Source: Sediminibacillus terrae
GTDB taxonomy: Bacteria > Bacillota > Bacilli > Bacillales > Amphibacillaceae
Reading direction: 5' to 3'
Length of the DNA stretch: 64,000 nucleotides
Assembly: GCF_009602435.1 (NCBI RefSeq)
Contig: NZ_VZDQ01000026.1
Coordinates: 124,001 to 188,000, forward strand
The notes under the pieces were generated by a model. It was not told the DNA's origin, did no database searches, and worked only from the letters and a program-made list of their open reading frames with translations. Made by a program: the position numbers and the translations under genes. Below, piece by piece: positions 56,311 through 64,000 of the stretch (position 1 is its first letter; each line of letters begins with the position of its first letter).

Positions 56311-56571
56311 TCAACGAACTATCCAGTCTATAAAAGATATCAATGTAATAATCAACATAATGATGGATAAAAGCCGAATCCAAAAGGCGCCTAATTCAGA
56401 AACCTTTGGTTCCCCATTGAACATCCAACGTCTGCCAAACAAATAGCTTTGATCAGGTTTTATAATCGACCAGACCAACAGTGCGACAAATGGTATGCCG
56501 AACACAATGATGAAGAACCACACCGCAAACGGATGGGGTGAAAAGTCCGGGACCGGCTGTTCCCTATACAT
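56311..56571 (-). CDS. Small two-helix membrane protein (DUF6199-like)
   Basis: 86 residues from the ATG at 56571, which has AGGGGGG 5 nt upstream. MYREQPVPDFSPHPF is followed by a helix (FFIIVFGIPFVALLVWSII, ~18-36) and a second one (LLSIIMLIITLISFIDWIV, ~66-85). The middle FGRRWMFNGEPKVSELGAFWIRLLS resembles the W-x-F-x-G-x-x-E-x-S pattern of DUF6199 membrane proteins, a low-confidence link. It lies between rnhC and pheT and is absent from that place in B. subtilis. The ORF upstream of it ends on the same SD region. Confidence 0.7.
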   Translation of the reverse strand: MYREQPVPDFSPHPFAVWFFIIVFGIPFVALLVWSIIKPDQSYLFGRRWMFNGEPKVSELGAFWIRLLSIIMLIITLISFIDWIVR

Positions 56572-57020
56572 ATTTTCCCCCCTTCCTGAAACCATAAAAT
56601 GGTGACTTGGAGTTGGTATATTTTTCCTTACCTTCCATGCAACCAACGAGCATGCAGACATTCTCCTTCAAACTACCGAAATAATAATCCAAACCCTTTA
56701 CTAGTTGGGAAGGAATCAATTCGTTTAATAAGTTCTCATGTTTGATAAACTGGGACAGCTTTTTGCAGCAGCTGTTCCACCGCAACACTGGATTCCCTGT
56801 ATATTCAATAGGTTTTACGCAGGCATATATTACAAAACACTTTCCTGAATCTGTTGGTCAAACATACAAAAAACAGAACCTGACTGGTTTAGGGAGGTGA
56901 AGTCCTCCTGTTCTTGCAATTGAAATGCACCATTATCAATGGTAACTGAAACGGAATCCTTTTGGGGAGCTTTTATTAAATCATGAACCTCCTGTATTGA
57001 TAAGAAGATACGTCATCCTT
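56564..57020 (-). pseudogene. Possible decayed gene in two frames
   Basis: Two overlapping minus-strand frames look protein-like but lack good starts. One (about 57017-56840) reads ...SIQEVHDLIKAPQKDSVSVT and ends FDQQIQESVL*. The other (about 56868-56564) includes CVKPIEYTGNPVLRWNSCC, FIKHENLLNELIPSQLVKGL and LKENVCMLVGCMEGKEKY, ending GGKYV*. An ATG with GGAAGAAAAGG upstream at about 57017 meets a stop after 11 codons. They may be one gene split by frameshifts. No family was recognised; a chance origin cannot be excluded. Confidence 0.3.
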
Positions 57021-57151
57021 TTCTTCCTTTATAAATCTCTATATCTAATTTAACATAAAATTACAATAATTATTGTTCTCCAGGATACATTCCTATCCAC
57101 TACCCAACGCTTACTATATGACAACTGGCTATGATAAAAGCATAGCCAGGG

Positions 57152-57340
57152 ACAAAGCGCAAGAGCCTGTATAAAGGAGTACAGGCTAGGCCGCCACGTC
57201 CTGTGGCAACGCCTGCATGACCCACATCGCCACATCGCGTGGGCCTCCGACAAGCTTAAGACAGCCTCGCCGTTGCACTTTCCGACACACAGAGGGTGGG
57301 CTTAAGACCTCGAGGGGGTAGGCGCTGGAGCTTTTCAGCC
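57152..57340. repeat. Dispersed repeat B, longest copy
   Basis: From CAAAGCGCAAGAGCCTG, a CCTGT/ACAGG hairpin, GCCACGTCCTGTGGC hairpin, CCTGCATGACCCACATCG...GTGGGCCTCCGACAAGC, and an end GCTTAAGACCTCGAGGGGG...GGCGCTGGAGC. The left half recurs at 43065-43160 and the right end at 28583-28625. No coding potential. The remaining sequence from 57021 to the pheT terminator holds no gene. Confidence 0.65.
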
Positions 57341-57390
57341 AATCATTATCTACAGACGATGAAATGTATATTCTCCAATACAACAATGAA

Positions 57391-57421
57391 AAAACCGAAC
57401 GAATTGGAATCGTTCGGTTTT
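57391..57421 (-). terminator. Terminator of pheT
   Basis: AAAACCGAACG and CGTTCGGTTTT form an 11-bp stem around AATTGGAAT, about 38 nt after the pheT stop, with a T tract on the minus strand. Same core as the hemL and ysxC terminators. Confidence 0.88.
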
Positions 57422-57458
57422 AAACTTGGCATTATGATTTTGTCACAGCTCCCTCTTT

Positions 57459-59888
57459 CTAACCCCGTAACTCTGCCTGGTGTTTTTCCTCTACTGCGGA
57501 CAGAATTGTCTGGTAGGATGCTTCTACTTCCTCATCTTTCAATGTTCTGTCCGGATCCTGATAGAACAAGCTGAAGGCTATCGACTTTTTACCAGGCTGC
57601 AAGTGTTCACCTTGATAAACATCGAAAACTTGAACTTCTTTCAACAATGTGCCTCCTTGTTCTACAATCGTGTTTTTAATATCTCCGGCCGCGACTGCCT
57701 GATCGACCACCAAAGCGATATCCCTTGAAACGGAAGGGTAACGCGGAATCTTTGAAAAATCCGGTTCATTCTTTGTCTGCTCCAACAATGCATCCATATC
57801 CAGATCAAATACATAGGTATCCTTTAAATCATAGGATTGCTGTAAAGACGGATGAAGCTGGCCGATGAAACCAATCGATCGCTCCTCGATAAACACCTGC
57901 GCCGTCCTTCCAGGATGCATTCCTTCAATTTTAGCCTGTTTAAAGGCAGCTGCTATTCCCAGTTTCTCCAGTAAGCCTTCGACAACACCTTTCACCAGGA
58001 AAAAGTCAACTTGTTTCTTTTCCTGCTGCCAAGGATGGAGGAGCCAATCTCCTGTAATGGCACCGGAAACTCTTAGTAATTCGCCGGGCTGTTCAGACAG
58101 GTTTCCCGGGGTCGGTGACACGAAAACAGTCCCTACTTCGTAATAAGCGAGGTCGGCCTGTTTTCTGGCTGCATTATAAGAAAAAGACGCAAGTAGTTCC
58201 GGAAGAATGCTTAACCGCAAATTGCTGTGCTCTTCACTCATCGGCATCGATAAGCGGATGGATTCCATTGCATGCTCCCGGACTTCCGGGCTTACGAGTG
58301 TTTCAGCCCGCTCCTTACTTGTCAGGGAATAGGTGATTGCTTCCATTAAGCCAGCACCTTCCATATAACGCTTGATTTCACGTTTCAACAATTGGCGTGA
58401 TGTCAGACCACCTGCTTGCCCTGCCCCACCAGGAAGGGTGAACGGTAAATTATCATAGCCGTATATACGTGCAATTTCTTCTACCATGTCCTCAAACAAT
58501 GTGATATCCCCGCGCCTGGTCGGAATCGAAACAACAAATATGCCATCATTTGCTTTGAAATCGAAGTGAAGCTTCCGTAATATATCAGAAATTTCCTGGG
58601 TAGAGATGTCAGTTCCAAGTCGTTCATTGACTTTTTCGGTACTTACTTCTACCGTGGCTTCAGACCTGTCCAATTCCTCAAATTCTACCGGACCATCCAG
58701 TACAGTACCTTCCGCATATTTGCTCAACAGCCGGCACGCTCTCAATCCGGCCCTTCTCACCCTGTCAGGATCGACGCCTTTTTCAAACCGGGTACTGGAT
58801 TCGCTCCTTAGCCCATGATCTTTCGAGCTTTGTCTGACTGCGGCAGGAGAAAAATAAGCAGCTTCCAGTAAAACTGTTGTCGTTTGTTCCGAAACCTCGG
58901 AATCCGCTCCGCCCATCACTCCTGCAATAGCTGTTGGCTCCTGGCCATTGGTGATGACTAAGTGATTGGATGAAAGTTCTCTTTCTTGATCATCTAACGT
59001 CGTAATGGTCTCTTTGTCGCGAGCTCTGCGCACGACAATTTCCTTCGATCCGAAACGGTCATAGTCGAAAGCATGTAACGGCTGCCCGTATTCCAACAAG
59101 ACATAATTGGTGATATCGACCACATTGTTGATTGGTCTGATGCCGGCCGCAATCAAGTAATTTCTCATCCATAAAGGAGAGTTTTTGACTCTTACATTCT
59201 CGATCACAAACGCTCCATAATAGGGATTGAGCTCCGGTTCCTCCACTTTGACGGAAACATAATCCACCGCCTTTTGAGATGCAAAATCGATCGATTCATC
59301 CGGCAGTTTGACTGGTGTATCCAAAATGGCCGATGTTTCGTAAGCGACCCCGAGCATACTTAAAGCATCTGCACGGTTCGGTGTAAGTCCCAATTCTAAA
59401 ATGGCATCGTCCAAGTTCAGCAACTTCAGTGCATCGGAGCCTACTTCCGCATCTTCCGGAAATACGAAGATGCCTTCTGCAAACTCCTTCGGTACAAATT
59501 TCTCCTCAATGCCTAATTCTTGCAGCGAGCAAATCATACCATGGGATTCAACACCGCGCAGCTTCGCTTTCTTAATCTTTACATTTCCGGGCAATACGGC
59601 GCCCGGTTTCGCAACAGCAACCTTTTGACCTTGAGCAATGTTGGGCGCTCCGCATATAATTTGCAGTTCTTCTTCTCCTGTATCCACTTGACACAAATTC
59701 AGCTTGTCAGCGTTGGGATGCTTTTCACAAGACCGTACATAGCCGACAACTACATCAGAACTTGTTTCGGCAACATATTCGATGCCTTCCACTTCTATTC
59801 CGGATTTTGTTATTTTTTCGGCCAGCTGTTCTGGCGAAATATTGTCTATATCTACATAATTTTTCAGCCAATTCAAAGAAACGAACAT
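57459..59888 (-). CDS. pheT: Phenylalanyl-tRNA synthetase beta subunit
   Basis: 809 residues; AGGAGG lies 7 nt before the ATG. tRNA-binding OB fold near the N-terminus (VVVGYVRSCEKHPNADKLNLCQVDTG, ~46-71), B3/B4 editing domain (~200-390), B5 domain, a core domain resembling class II synthetases, and the C-terminal FDX-ACB anticodon-binding domain (~715-809: YPSVSRDIALVVDQAV). Forms the alpha2-beta2 enzyme with PheS. 16 nt downstream of pheS. Confidence 0.98.
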   Translation of the reverse strand: MFVSLNWLKNYVDIDNISPEQLAEKITKSGIEVEGIEYVAETSSDVVVGYVRSCEKHPNADKLNLCQVDTGEEELQIICGAPNIAQGQKVAVAKPGAVLPGNVKIKKAKLRGVESHGMICSLQELGIEEKFVPKEFAEGIFVFPEDAEVGSDALKLLNLDDAILELGLTPNRADALSMLGVAYETSAILDTPVKLPDESIDFASQKAVDYVSVKVEEPELNPYYGAFVIENVRVKNSPLWMRNYLIAAGIRPINNVVDITNYVLLEYGQPLHAFDYDRFGSKEIVVRRARDKETITTLDDQERELSSNHLVITNGQEPTAIAGVMGGADSEVSEQTTTVLLEAAYFSPAAVRQSSKDHGLRSESSTRFEKGVDPDRVRRAGLRACRLLSKYAEGTVLDGPVEFEELDRSEATVEVSTEKVNERLGTDISTQEISDILRKLHFDFKANDGIFVVSIPTRRGDITLFEDMVEEIARIYGYDNLPFTLPGGAGQAGGLTSRQLLKREIKRYMEGAGLMEAITYSLTSKERAETLVSPEVREHAMESIRLSMPMSEEHSNLRLSILPELLASFSYNAARKQADLAYYEVGTVFVSPTPGNLSEQPGELLRVSGAITGDWLLHPWQQEKKQVDFFLVKGVVEGLLEKLGIAAAFKQAKIEGMHPGRTAQVFIEERSIGFIGQLHPSLQQSYDLKDTYVFDLDMDALLEQTKNEPDFSKIPRYPSVSRDIALVVDQAVAAGDIKNTIVEQGGTLLKEVQVFDVYQGEHLQPGKKSIAFSLFYQDPDRTLKDEEVEASYQTILSAVEEKHQAELRG

Positions 59889-59904
59889 GTTTTTTCCTCC
59901 TGAT

Positions 59905-60939
59905 TTACGCTTTATGGTACTGCTTTAAGAAACGGATATCATTCGTATAGAAATGCCGGATATCATCAACCCCGTATTTCAGCATAGCGATTCGTTCAGG
60001 ACCCATACCGAAAGCAAAACCTGTATATTCCTTGGGGTCATAGCCCGCCATTTCCAACACCCTGGGATGAACCATGCCGCCACCCAGTATTTCGATCCAA
60101 CCTGTTCCTTTACAAACGGAGCATCCTTCTCCATGACAGACTTTGCAGGATATGTCCATCTCTACAGACGGCTCTGTAAAGGGGAAGAAACTCGGACGCA
60201 GACGAATTTCTCTTCCCTCGCCGAACATTTGCTTGGCAAAGCGGTTCAGTACACCTTTCAAGTCGCTCATTCGAACATTCCGATCCACATACAAACCTTC
60301 TACCTGTGTGAACTGGTGGGAGTGGGTGGCGTCGTCCGTATCCCGGCGATACACTTTTCCAGGACATATCATTTTGACTGGTTTGCTTCCATGATATTTC
60401 CCCATCGTCCTAGCCTGTACCGGAGAGGTGTGCGTGCGCAACAGCAGTTCTTCCGTGATATAAAAAGAATCTTGCATATCGCGGGCTGGATGCCCCTTCG
60501 GCAGATTAAGCGCCTCAAAATTGTAGTAATCCGTTTCGACTTCAGGACCTTCCCGGACTTCGAATCCCATTCCGATAAACAAATCCTCGATTTCCTCGAT
60601 AATGGAAGTGAGTAAGTGCGGTCCGCCTACAGTGACTGGACGGCCCGGCAACGTAACATCGATTGTTTCTTTTTCAAGTTTTTCCTCCAGCTCTTTTGTT
60701 TCGAGCCTCTCTTTTTTCGCATCAAGTTCACCTGCAATTGCTTCCCTTACTTTGTTTGCCAATTCACCGATGACAGGCCGCTCTTCTTTCGACAGCTTGC
60801 CCATTCCACGTAAAACTTCCGTGATCGGACCTTTTTTACCAAGATAAGCCACCCTTATCTCCTGAAGATCATTCAAGGTGTCTGCCTGTTCTACTTTGGT
60901 CAGCGCTTCCTCTTTTAGTTCTTGTAATCGTTCCCTCAT
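59905..60939 (-). CDS. pheS: Phenylalanyl-tRNA synthetase alpha subunit
   Basis: 344 residues; AAAGGAGG lies 9 nt before the ATG. An N-terminal coiled coil (~1-90) binds tRNA; the class II core carries [12 protein letters not shown] (motif 1 region), motif 2 [22 protein letters not shown] and motif 3 [17 protein letters not shown]. Cysteines [17 protein letters not shown] form the usual insert. It activates phenylalanine. Controlled by the T-box leader upstream. Confidence 0.98.
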   Translation of the reverse strand: MRERLQELKEEALTKVEQADTLNDLQEIRVAYLGKKGPITEVLRGMGKLSKEERPVIGELANKVREAIAGELDAKKERLETKELEEKLEKETIDVTLPGRPVTVGGPHLLTSIIEEIEDLFIGMGFEVREGPEVETDYYNFEALNLPKGHPARDMQDSFYITEELLLRTHTSPVQARTMGKYHGSKPVKMICPGKVYRRDTDDATHSHQFTQVEGLYVDRNVRMSDLKGVLNRFAKQMFGEGREIRLRPSFFPFTEPSVEMDISCKVCHGEGCSVCKGTGWIEILGGGMVHPRVLEMAGYDPKEYTGFAFGMGPERIAMLKYGVDDIRHFYTNDIRFLKQYHKA

Positions 60940-61077
60940 GTGCAGGAACCTCCTTTTCGTCGTGAAATGATAAGTTAGCCGATTAACTATTCCTCGCCCG
61001 TCTTGTTTTCAATGCAATGAAATGCTAAGTGCTAGCCCCCGTTCCCACAGTTCGACCCCGCACCTGCTCATCACATA

Positions 61078-61335
61078 AAAAAGTCCCGTCCCCACTTATA
61101 AAGAAGGGACGAGACTTGTGTATCGCGGTACCACCCTTGTTGATGCATATGCATCCACTCGAGTTTGATAACGGAAAAAATCCGGGACACCGTTACTTGC
61201 CGGAAAACAAGGTCCAAGTGTCGGCTCCAGAGTGAAAATTCAATCATTACCACGATAGAAATGCTTCCAGTCTACGGCATTTCTTCCCTTAAATCGATTT
61301 GTAATCATCTACTGACTCTTTCTCGGCCTGTAAAT
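61078..61335 (-). promoter_or_regulatory. T-box riboswitch leader of pheST
   Basis: On the minus strand ACAAGGGTGGTACCGCGATA (61121-61140) is the T-box antiterminator bulge sequence, followed by a terminator hairpin with AGTCTCGTCCC and GGGACGGGACT arms and a T6 tract. Stem I elements lie upstream, with a likely phenylalanine TTC specifier in GAAGCATTTCTATCG. Uncharged tRNA-Phe should allow read-through into pheS. Confidence 0.92.
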
Positions 61336-61397
61336 ATAATGAATGTTATTTTATTATTATAGAAAAAGCGTTCGTTTCTTGCAACCCTTAACAGCCA

Positions 61398-62150
61398 TTA
61401 CTTTTCAAGCGTGGCAAGATGATAAAGCAAAATGCCGGCAGCCACACTGACATTCAACGATTCTGCCTTGCCGAAGATAGGAATGTATACGAGGGTGTCC
61501 ATCTTTTCCAATATAGACGGAGAAATCCCCGCACCCTCGTTTCCGACTACCAGTGCCGCTTTTTCCGGCACCGGTAAAGCTGTATATGGACGCGCATTTG
61601 CCAATGCAGCACCCCAAACTGCAAATTCCGCATCTTGCAGTCGGTCAATTACCGGCAGTAGATCGGTTTGAAAAATCGGCAAATGGAAAATGGATCCCTG
61701 AGTGGATCGCAAGACTTTGTCATTAAAAATATCCGCAGACCCGGAACCTACATAAATTGCATCGAATCCTGCGGCATCTGCCGTCCGGATCATGGTCCCA
61801 AGATTGCCTGGATCCTGGACATTGTCGACGAGCAGCAGCTTCTCAAAATCCTTATCCTCCGGCTGCTTTGCTTCCACCACGGCAGCTATTCCCTGGGGAG
61901 TTTTAGTATCGGTAATCGTTTTTAAGATATGGTCAGAAACAATGATTGTTTCCTGATTTTCCAGCCAGTCTGGGATTTCCGCCCCATCAGCCAGAATGAC
62001 TTCTTTCACATGCCAATCACTTTTCCAAGCCTCTTCAATCATATGATAACCTTCTACTATAAAAAGGTTTGTTTTTACTCTTTCTTTCCGTTTTTTTAAT
62101 TTTTGCCAGTTTTTTACCCTGCCGTTTTGCACTGAAGTTATCACGTTCAT
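61398..62150 (-). CDS. ysgA: SpoU-family rRNA 2'-O-methyltransferase YsgA
   Basis: 250 residues from the ATG at 62150; upstream in-frame ATGs at 62153 and 62192 are possible but the chosen start aligns best with YsgA (ITSVQNGRVKNWQKLKKRKER). N-terminal RNA-binding substrate domain (~1-90), then the SPOUT knot: LLLVDNVQDPGNLGTMIRTADAAGFDAIYV, LVVGNEGAGISPSIL and VYIPIFGKAESLNVSVAAGILLY, the three SpoU motifs. It methylates a ribose in rRNA or tRNA; the precise site is unknown. Next to pheST as in B. subtilis. Confidence 0.94.
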   Translation of the reverse strand: MNVITSVQNGRVKNWQKLKKRKERVKTNLFIVEGYHMIEEAWKSDWHVKEVILADGAEIPDWLENQETIIVSDHILKTITDTKTPQGIAAVVEAKQPEDKDFEKLLLVDNVQDPGNLGTMIRTADAAGFDAIYVGSGSADIFNDKVLRSTQGSIFHLPIFQTDLLPVIDRLQDAEFAVWGAALANARPYTALPVPEKAALVVGNEGAGISPSILEKMDTLVYIPIFGKAESLNVSVAAGILLYHLATLEK

Positions 62151-62249
62151 CATCCTTTTGGTGAAGTTCTTATCTATCATACATATTTCCATGTATCATG
62201 GTCAAACTATCTATCACATACTGAAATAAATAAGATATGAGGTGGAAAA

Positions 62250-62465
62250 ATGGATTTGAATTTACGTAAAGCTATCCTTTCCAATGTAGCAGACAACAAT
62301 ACTGAACAATTGGAGGCAACCATACTGGATGCGATTGAAAGCGGAGAAGAAAAAATGCTGCCTGGTCTAGGTGTGTTGTTCGAGCTGATTTGGCAGCAAT
62401 CGGACGAGTCCGATAAAGAAGAAATGTTGTCCGCTTTAGAAAAAGGAGTCCAGCAAGCACAGTAA
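62250..62465 (+). CDS. sspI: Small acid-soluble spore protein SspI
   Basis: 71 residues; GAGGTGGAAAA precedes the [20 protein letters not shown]...[13 protein letters not shown] matches SspI, a minor SASP of Bacillus spores; length equals B. subtilis SspI (71). A CATACTG at about 62217, 33 nt upstream, resembles a sigma-G -10, but I could not place a good -35. Divergent from ysgA, as in B. subtilis. Confidence 0.95.
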   Translation: MDLNLRKAILSNVADNNTEQLEATILDAIESGEEKMLPGLGVLFELIWQQSDESDKEEMLSALEKGVQQAQ

Positions 62466-62568
62466 ACAAAAAGCGGATGTACCCGTTTAAAGCACGGCTT
62501 GCAGATCCGGATGAAAGCCCATGAATCCTTTGAAGACGTGGCCGGGACAAAAGCTTGGCCACCAAAAC

Positions 62569-62614
62569 AAAAACGGAATGAATTTGAACTATCAATCAAC
62601 TTCGTTCCGTTTTT
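62569..62614 (+). terminator. Terminator of sspI
   Basis: AAAAACGGAATGAA and TTCGTTCCGTTTTT pair (one G-T) around a 19-nt loop, with a T5 exit on the plus strand. A GTGGCC / GGCCAC inverted repeat (about 62538-62563) precedes it. Confidence 0.7.
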
Positions 62615-62684
62615 ACTATTTGTGTTCCTTAGTTAGACTTCTTATTATCCTGTTGTGTAATGCGTGCTTCGTATCACTACGGAA

Positions 62685-62739
62685 AGCTACTATGCTTTCC
62701 ACGGGCACGGCTTCCACTTCCACGGAAAGCGTAGTAGCT
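62685..62739. repeat. Palindromic repeat (family A-like, copy 5)
   Basis: AGCTACTATGCTTTCC (62685-62700) pairs with GGAAAGCGTAGTAGCT (62724-62739) at 15 of 16 positions (one G-T). The GGAAAGCGTAGTAGC wording matches the arms of family A elements, but the CTCCTGCGGG half is missing. Confidence 0.65.
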
Positions 62740-62800
62740 TGCCGGAGTGGAATGTTGCTTTTTTTAAGGAAGGGTTAGAACGGTTTACTTGTTATAACTC

Positions 62801-62848
62801 AAAAACCGAGCGAAATGTATCGTGTTCGATCCATTTCGCTCGGTTTTT
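62801..62848. terminator. Terminator-like palindrome before the lytic transglycosylase gene
   Basis: AAAAACCGAGCGAAATG and CATTTCGCTCGGTTTTT form a perfect 17-bp stem with a 14-nt loop; T tracts flank both strands. It belongs to the AACCGA(A/G)CGAA terminator set seen three more times in this window. Confidence 0.85.
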
Positions 62849-62861
62849 GTCGTTTTGGCCG

Positions 62862-62890
62862 TTGCTTGTCCAGGCAAAATCAGGTAATAT
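62862..62890 (+). promoter_or_regulatory. Candidate sigma-A promoter of the lytic transglycosylase gene
   Basis: TTGCTT, a 17-nt spacer and TAATAT lie 34-62 nt upstream of the start codon at 62924. Confidence 0.6.
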
Positions 62891-62923
62891 GATAGTAACG
62901 AACTACCTATCGGAGGAACATGC

Positions 62924-63553
62924 ATGGAAATCAGACAACTTCAAAACCTAATCCAAATGCAAGCAATGTCCATTTTAAGTGGAGGGAACGGTTCATCTAG
63001 TGATTCTGCCTTTCTAGAAACCGCTTTTCAACAAATACTTCAGCAACAAATGGGAACTGCCCGGACGTCCACTAGTACCTACAAGCCTGAAGCTTCTTCT
63101 ATGGCTAACAGTACCCCGGTTATGCCGGTATATACGCCAGACATCGATTATACAGAAAGTAAATCAACCAGTCATTCCGGAGCGATTGATAATTATATCG
63201 AACAAGCCGCAGAAACATTTGGAGTCGACCCTAAATTGATCCGCTCCGTCATTCAAGCGGAATCAAACTTTAACGCCAATGCGGAAAGTGGTGCAGGTGC
63301 ACAGGGCTTGATGCAACTAATGCCTTCCACGGCCCGTGGACTCGGCGTTCAAAATGCTTTTGATCCTTTGCAAAACATCATGGGCGGAACCAAGTATTTA
63401 AAACAAATGCTGGACCGCTACAGTGGAAACACTTCGCTGGCACTGGCTGCTTACAATGCCGGTCCGGGTAATGTGGATAAATATGATGGAATTCCACCCT
63501 TCCAGGAAACCCAAAACTATGTAGGTAAAATTATGGATTCTTATCGAGTTTAA
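62924..63553 (+). CDS. Lytic transglycosylase (SLT domain, YjbJ-like)
   Basis: 209 residues; CGGAGG lies 7 nt before the ATG. There is no signal peptide or transmembrane segment: the first 85 residues are polar, Gln/Ser/Thr-rich. The SLT domain (~88-205) has the catalytic E113 in SVIQAESNF, then [49 protein letters not shown] and the C-terminal Y-V-G-K-I. It cleaves peptidoglycan to anhydro-muropeptides. B. subtilis YjbJ is similarly leaderless, but maps elsewhere, so this gene is out of place here. Confidence 0.9.
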   Translation: MEIRQLQNLIQMQAMSILSGGNGSSSDSAFLETAFQQILQQQMGTARTSTSTYKPEASSMANSTPVMPVYTPDIDYTESKSTSHSGAIDNYIEQAAETFGVDPKLIRSVIQAESNFNANAESGAGAQGLMQLMPSTARGLGVQNAFDPLQNIMGGTKYLKQMLDRYSGNTSLALAAYNAGPGNVDKYDGIPPFQETQNYVGKIMDSYRV

Positions 63554-63558
63554 AGTAG

Positions 63559-63592
63559 AAAGGAGCTGTTCTGAATGGACAGCTCCTTTTGC
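63559..63592. terminator. Bidirectional terminator between transglycosylase and M42 genes
   Basis: AAAGGAGCTGT and ACAGCTCCTTT form an 11-bp stem with a 9-nt loop right after the transglycosylase stop; it may also serve the converging M42 gene. Confidence 0.85.
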
Positions 63593-63608
63593 GTTTACGA
63601 TATAAATT

Positions 63609-64000
63609 TCAACCAAATGTAATCTCTTTCACTTTCTCTTCATCCAACCCTTTGATGACTTCCACGATTAACTTGACCGCATTTTCAAAATCATCTTGGT
63701 GCAAAATTGCAGCATGAGTGTGGATATAGCGTGTGGCAACAGTGATGGATAAGGCAGGAACACCATTTGCCGTTAAGTGAATAGAACCTGTATCTGTTCC
63801 ACCTGCAGCCATTGTCGCATATTGGTAAGGGATTTTCTTGTCATCGGCTGTGTCCAGCACGAAATCCCGCAACCCTTTATGAGAGATGGCAGAAGCATCG
63901 TAAAGAATGATTTGCGGGCCTTCTCCAATTTTACTATCCGCTTCCTTGTCGGAAATACCAGGTGTGTCGCCGGCAATACCAACATCGACGCCAAATCCGA
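63609..64000 (-). CDS. ysdC: M42-family glutamyl aminopeptidase YsdC, 5' end outside window
   Basis: The visible 130 residues are the C-terminal part; the frame stays open to the window edge. [87 protein letters not shown] are typical M42 signatures, including the metal-binding His in RYIHTHA and the TDTG loop. A metal-dependent aminopeptidase/cellulase-M-like tetrahedral enzyme. ysdC follows sspI in the B. subtilis order. Confidence 0.95.
   Translation of the reverse strand, partial: GFGVDVGIAGDTPGISDKEADSKIGEGPQIILYDASAISHKGLRDFVLDTADDKKIPYQYATMAAGGTDTGSIHLTANGVPALSITVATRYIHTHAAILHQDDFENAVKLIVEVIKGLDEEKVKEITFG

Noticed and set aside
56039-56446. 135-codon plus-strand ORF after rnhC
   Set aside because: Crosses the palindromic repeat and the opposite strand of the small membrane protein; no SD.

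Overview
The window is a chromosomal stretch of a spore-forming Bacillaceae bacterium. The gene order closely follows the Bacillus subtilis block folC-valS-ysxE-spoVID-hemLBDCXA-ysxC-lonA-clpX-tig-ysoA-ysnB-ysnA-rph-gerM-racE-ysmB-gerE-ysmA-sdhBAC-yslB-uvrC-trxA-etfAB-fadB-fadR-lcfA-yshE-mutS2-polX-yshB-zapA-rnhC-pheTS-ysgA-sspI-ysdC. Sporulation genes (spoVID, ysxE, gerM, gerE, sspI), T-box leaders and strong AGGAGG ribosome binding sites support this. Dispersed GC-rich palindromes around CTTTCCGCGG / CTCCTGCGGG resemble repeats I associate with the Oceanobacillus/Virgibacillus/Halobacillus side of the family; that placement is a guess.

Layout. 1-2.6 kb: two type IV prepilin-like genes (the first cut by the window edge) and a membrane-bound GAF-GGDEF diguanylate cyclase. 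2.7-4.0 kb: folC. 4.2-6.5 kb: a plus-strand island between folC and valS with two tandem ATP-grasp (RimK/glutathione-synthetase-like) ligase paralogues and a GNAT acetyltransferase, followed by two palindromic repeats. 7.1-10.1 kb: valS with its T-box. 10.3-12.9 kb: a small membrane protein, ysxE and spoVID. 12.9-13.5 kb: repeat-rich spacer with a 16-bp tandem array. 13.5-19.8 kb: the hemAXCDBL operon for uroporphyrinogen III synthesis, with PerR-box-like sites upstream. 20-27 kb: protein quality control (ysxC GTPase, Lon, ClpX, trigger factor; no lonB). 27-31 kb: ysoA, two tRNA genes, phosphoesterase, nucleotide house-cleaning enzyme and RNase PH. 31-36 kb: gerM, a transposase remnant, racE, a MarR regulator, a CPA1-type antiporter and gerE. 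36-41 kb: thioesterase and the succinate dehydrogenase operon. 41-49 kb: uvrC, trxA and the fatty-acid catabolism block etfA-etfB-fadB-fadR-lcfA with a textbook FadR operator. 49-56 kb: yshE plus a previously uncalled 27-residue membrane peptide, mutS2, polX, cvpA-like, zapA, rnhC. 56-57.4 kb: a decayed or repeat-rich stretch with a small membrane protein. 57.4-62.2 kb: pheST with T-box and an rRNA methyltransferase. 62.2-64 kb: sspI, a lytic transglycosylase and a truncated M42 aminopeptidase.

Most of the window is conserved housekeeping sequence. The least explained elements are the ATP-grasp/ATP-grasp/GNAT operon, the 27-aa peptide downstream of yshE, the dispersed palindromic repeats, and a set of near-identical terminator palindromes. 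Function calls rest on reading motifs and synteny by eye; no searches were run.
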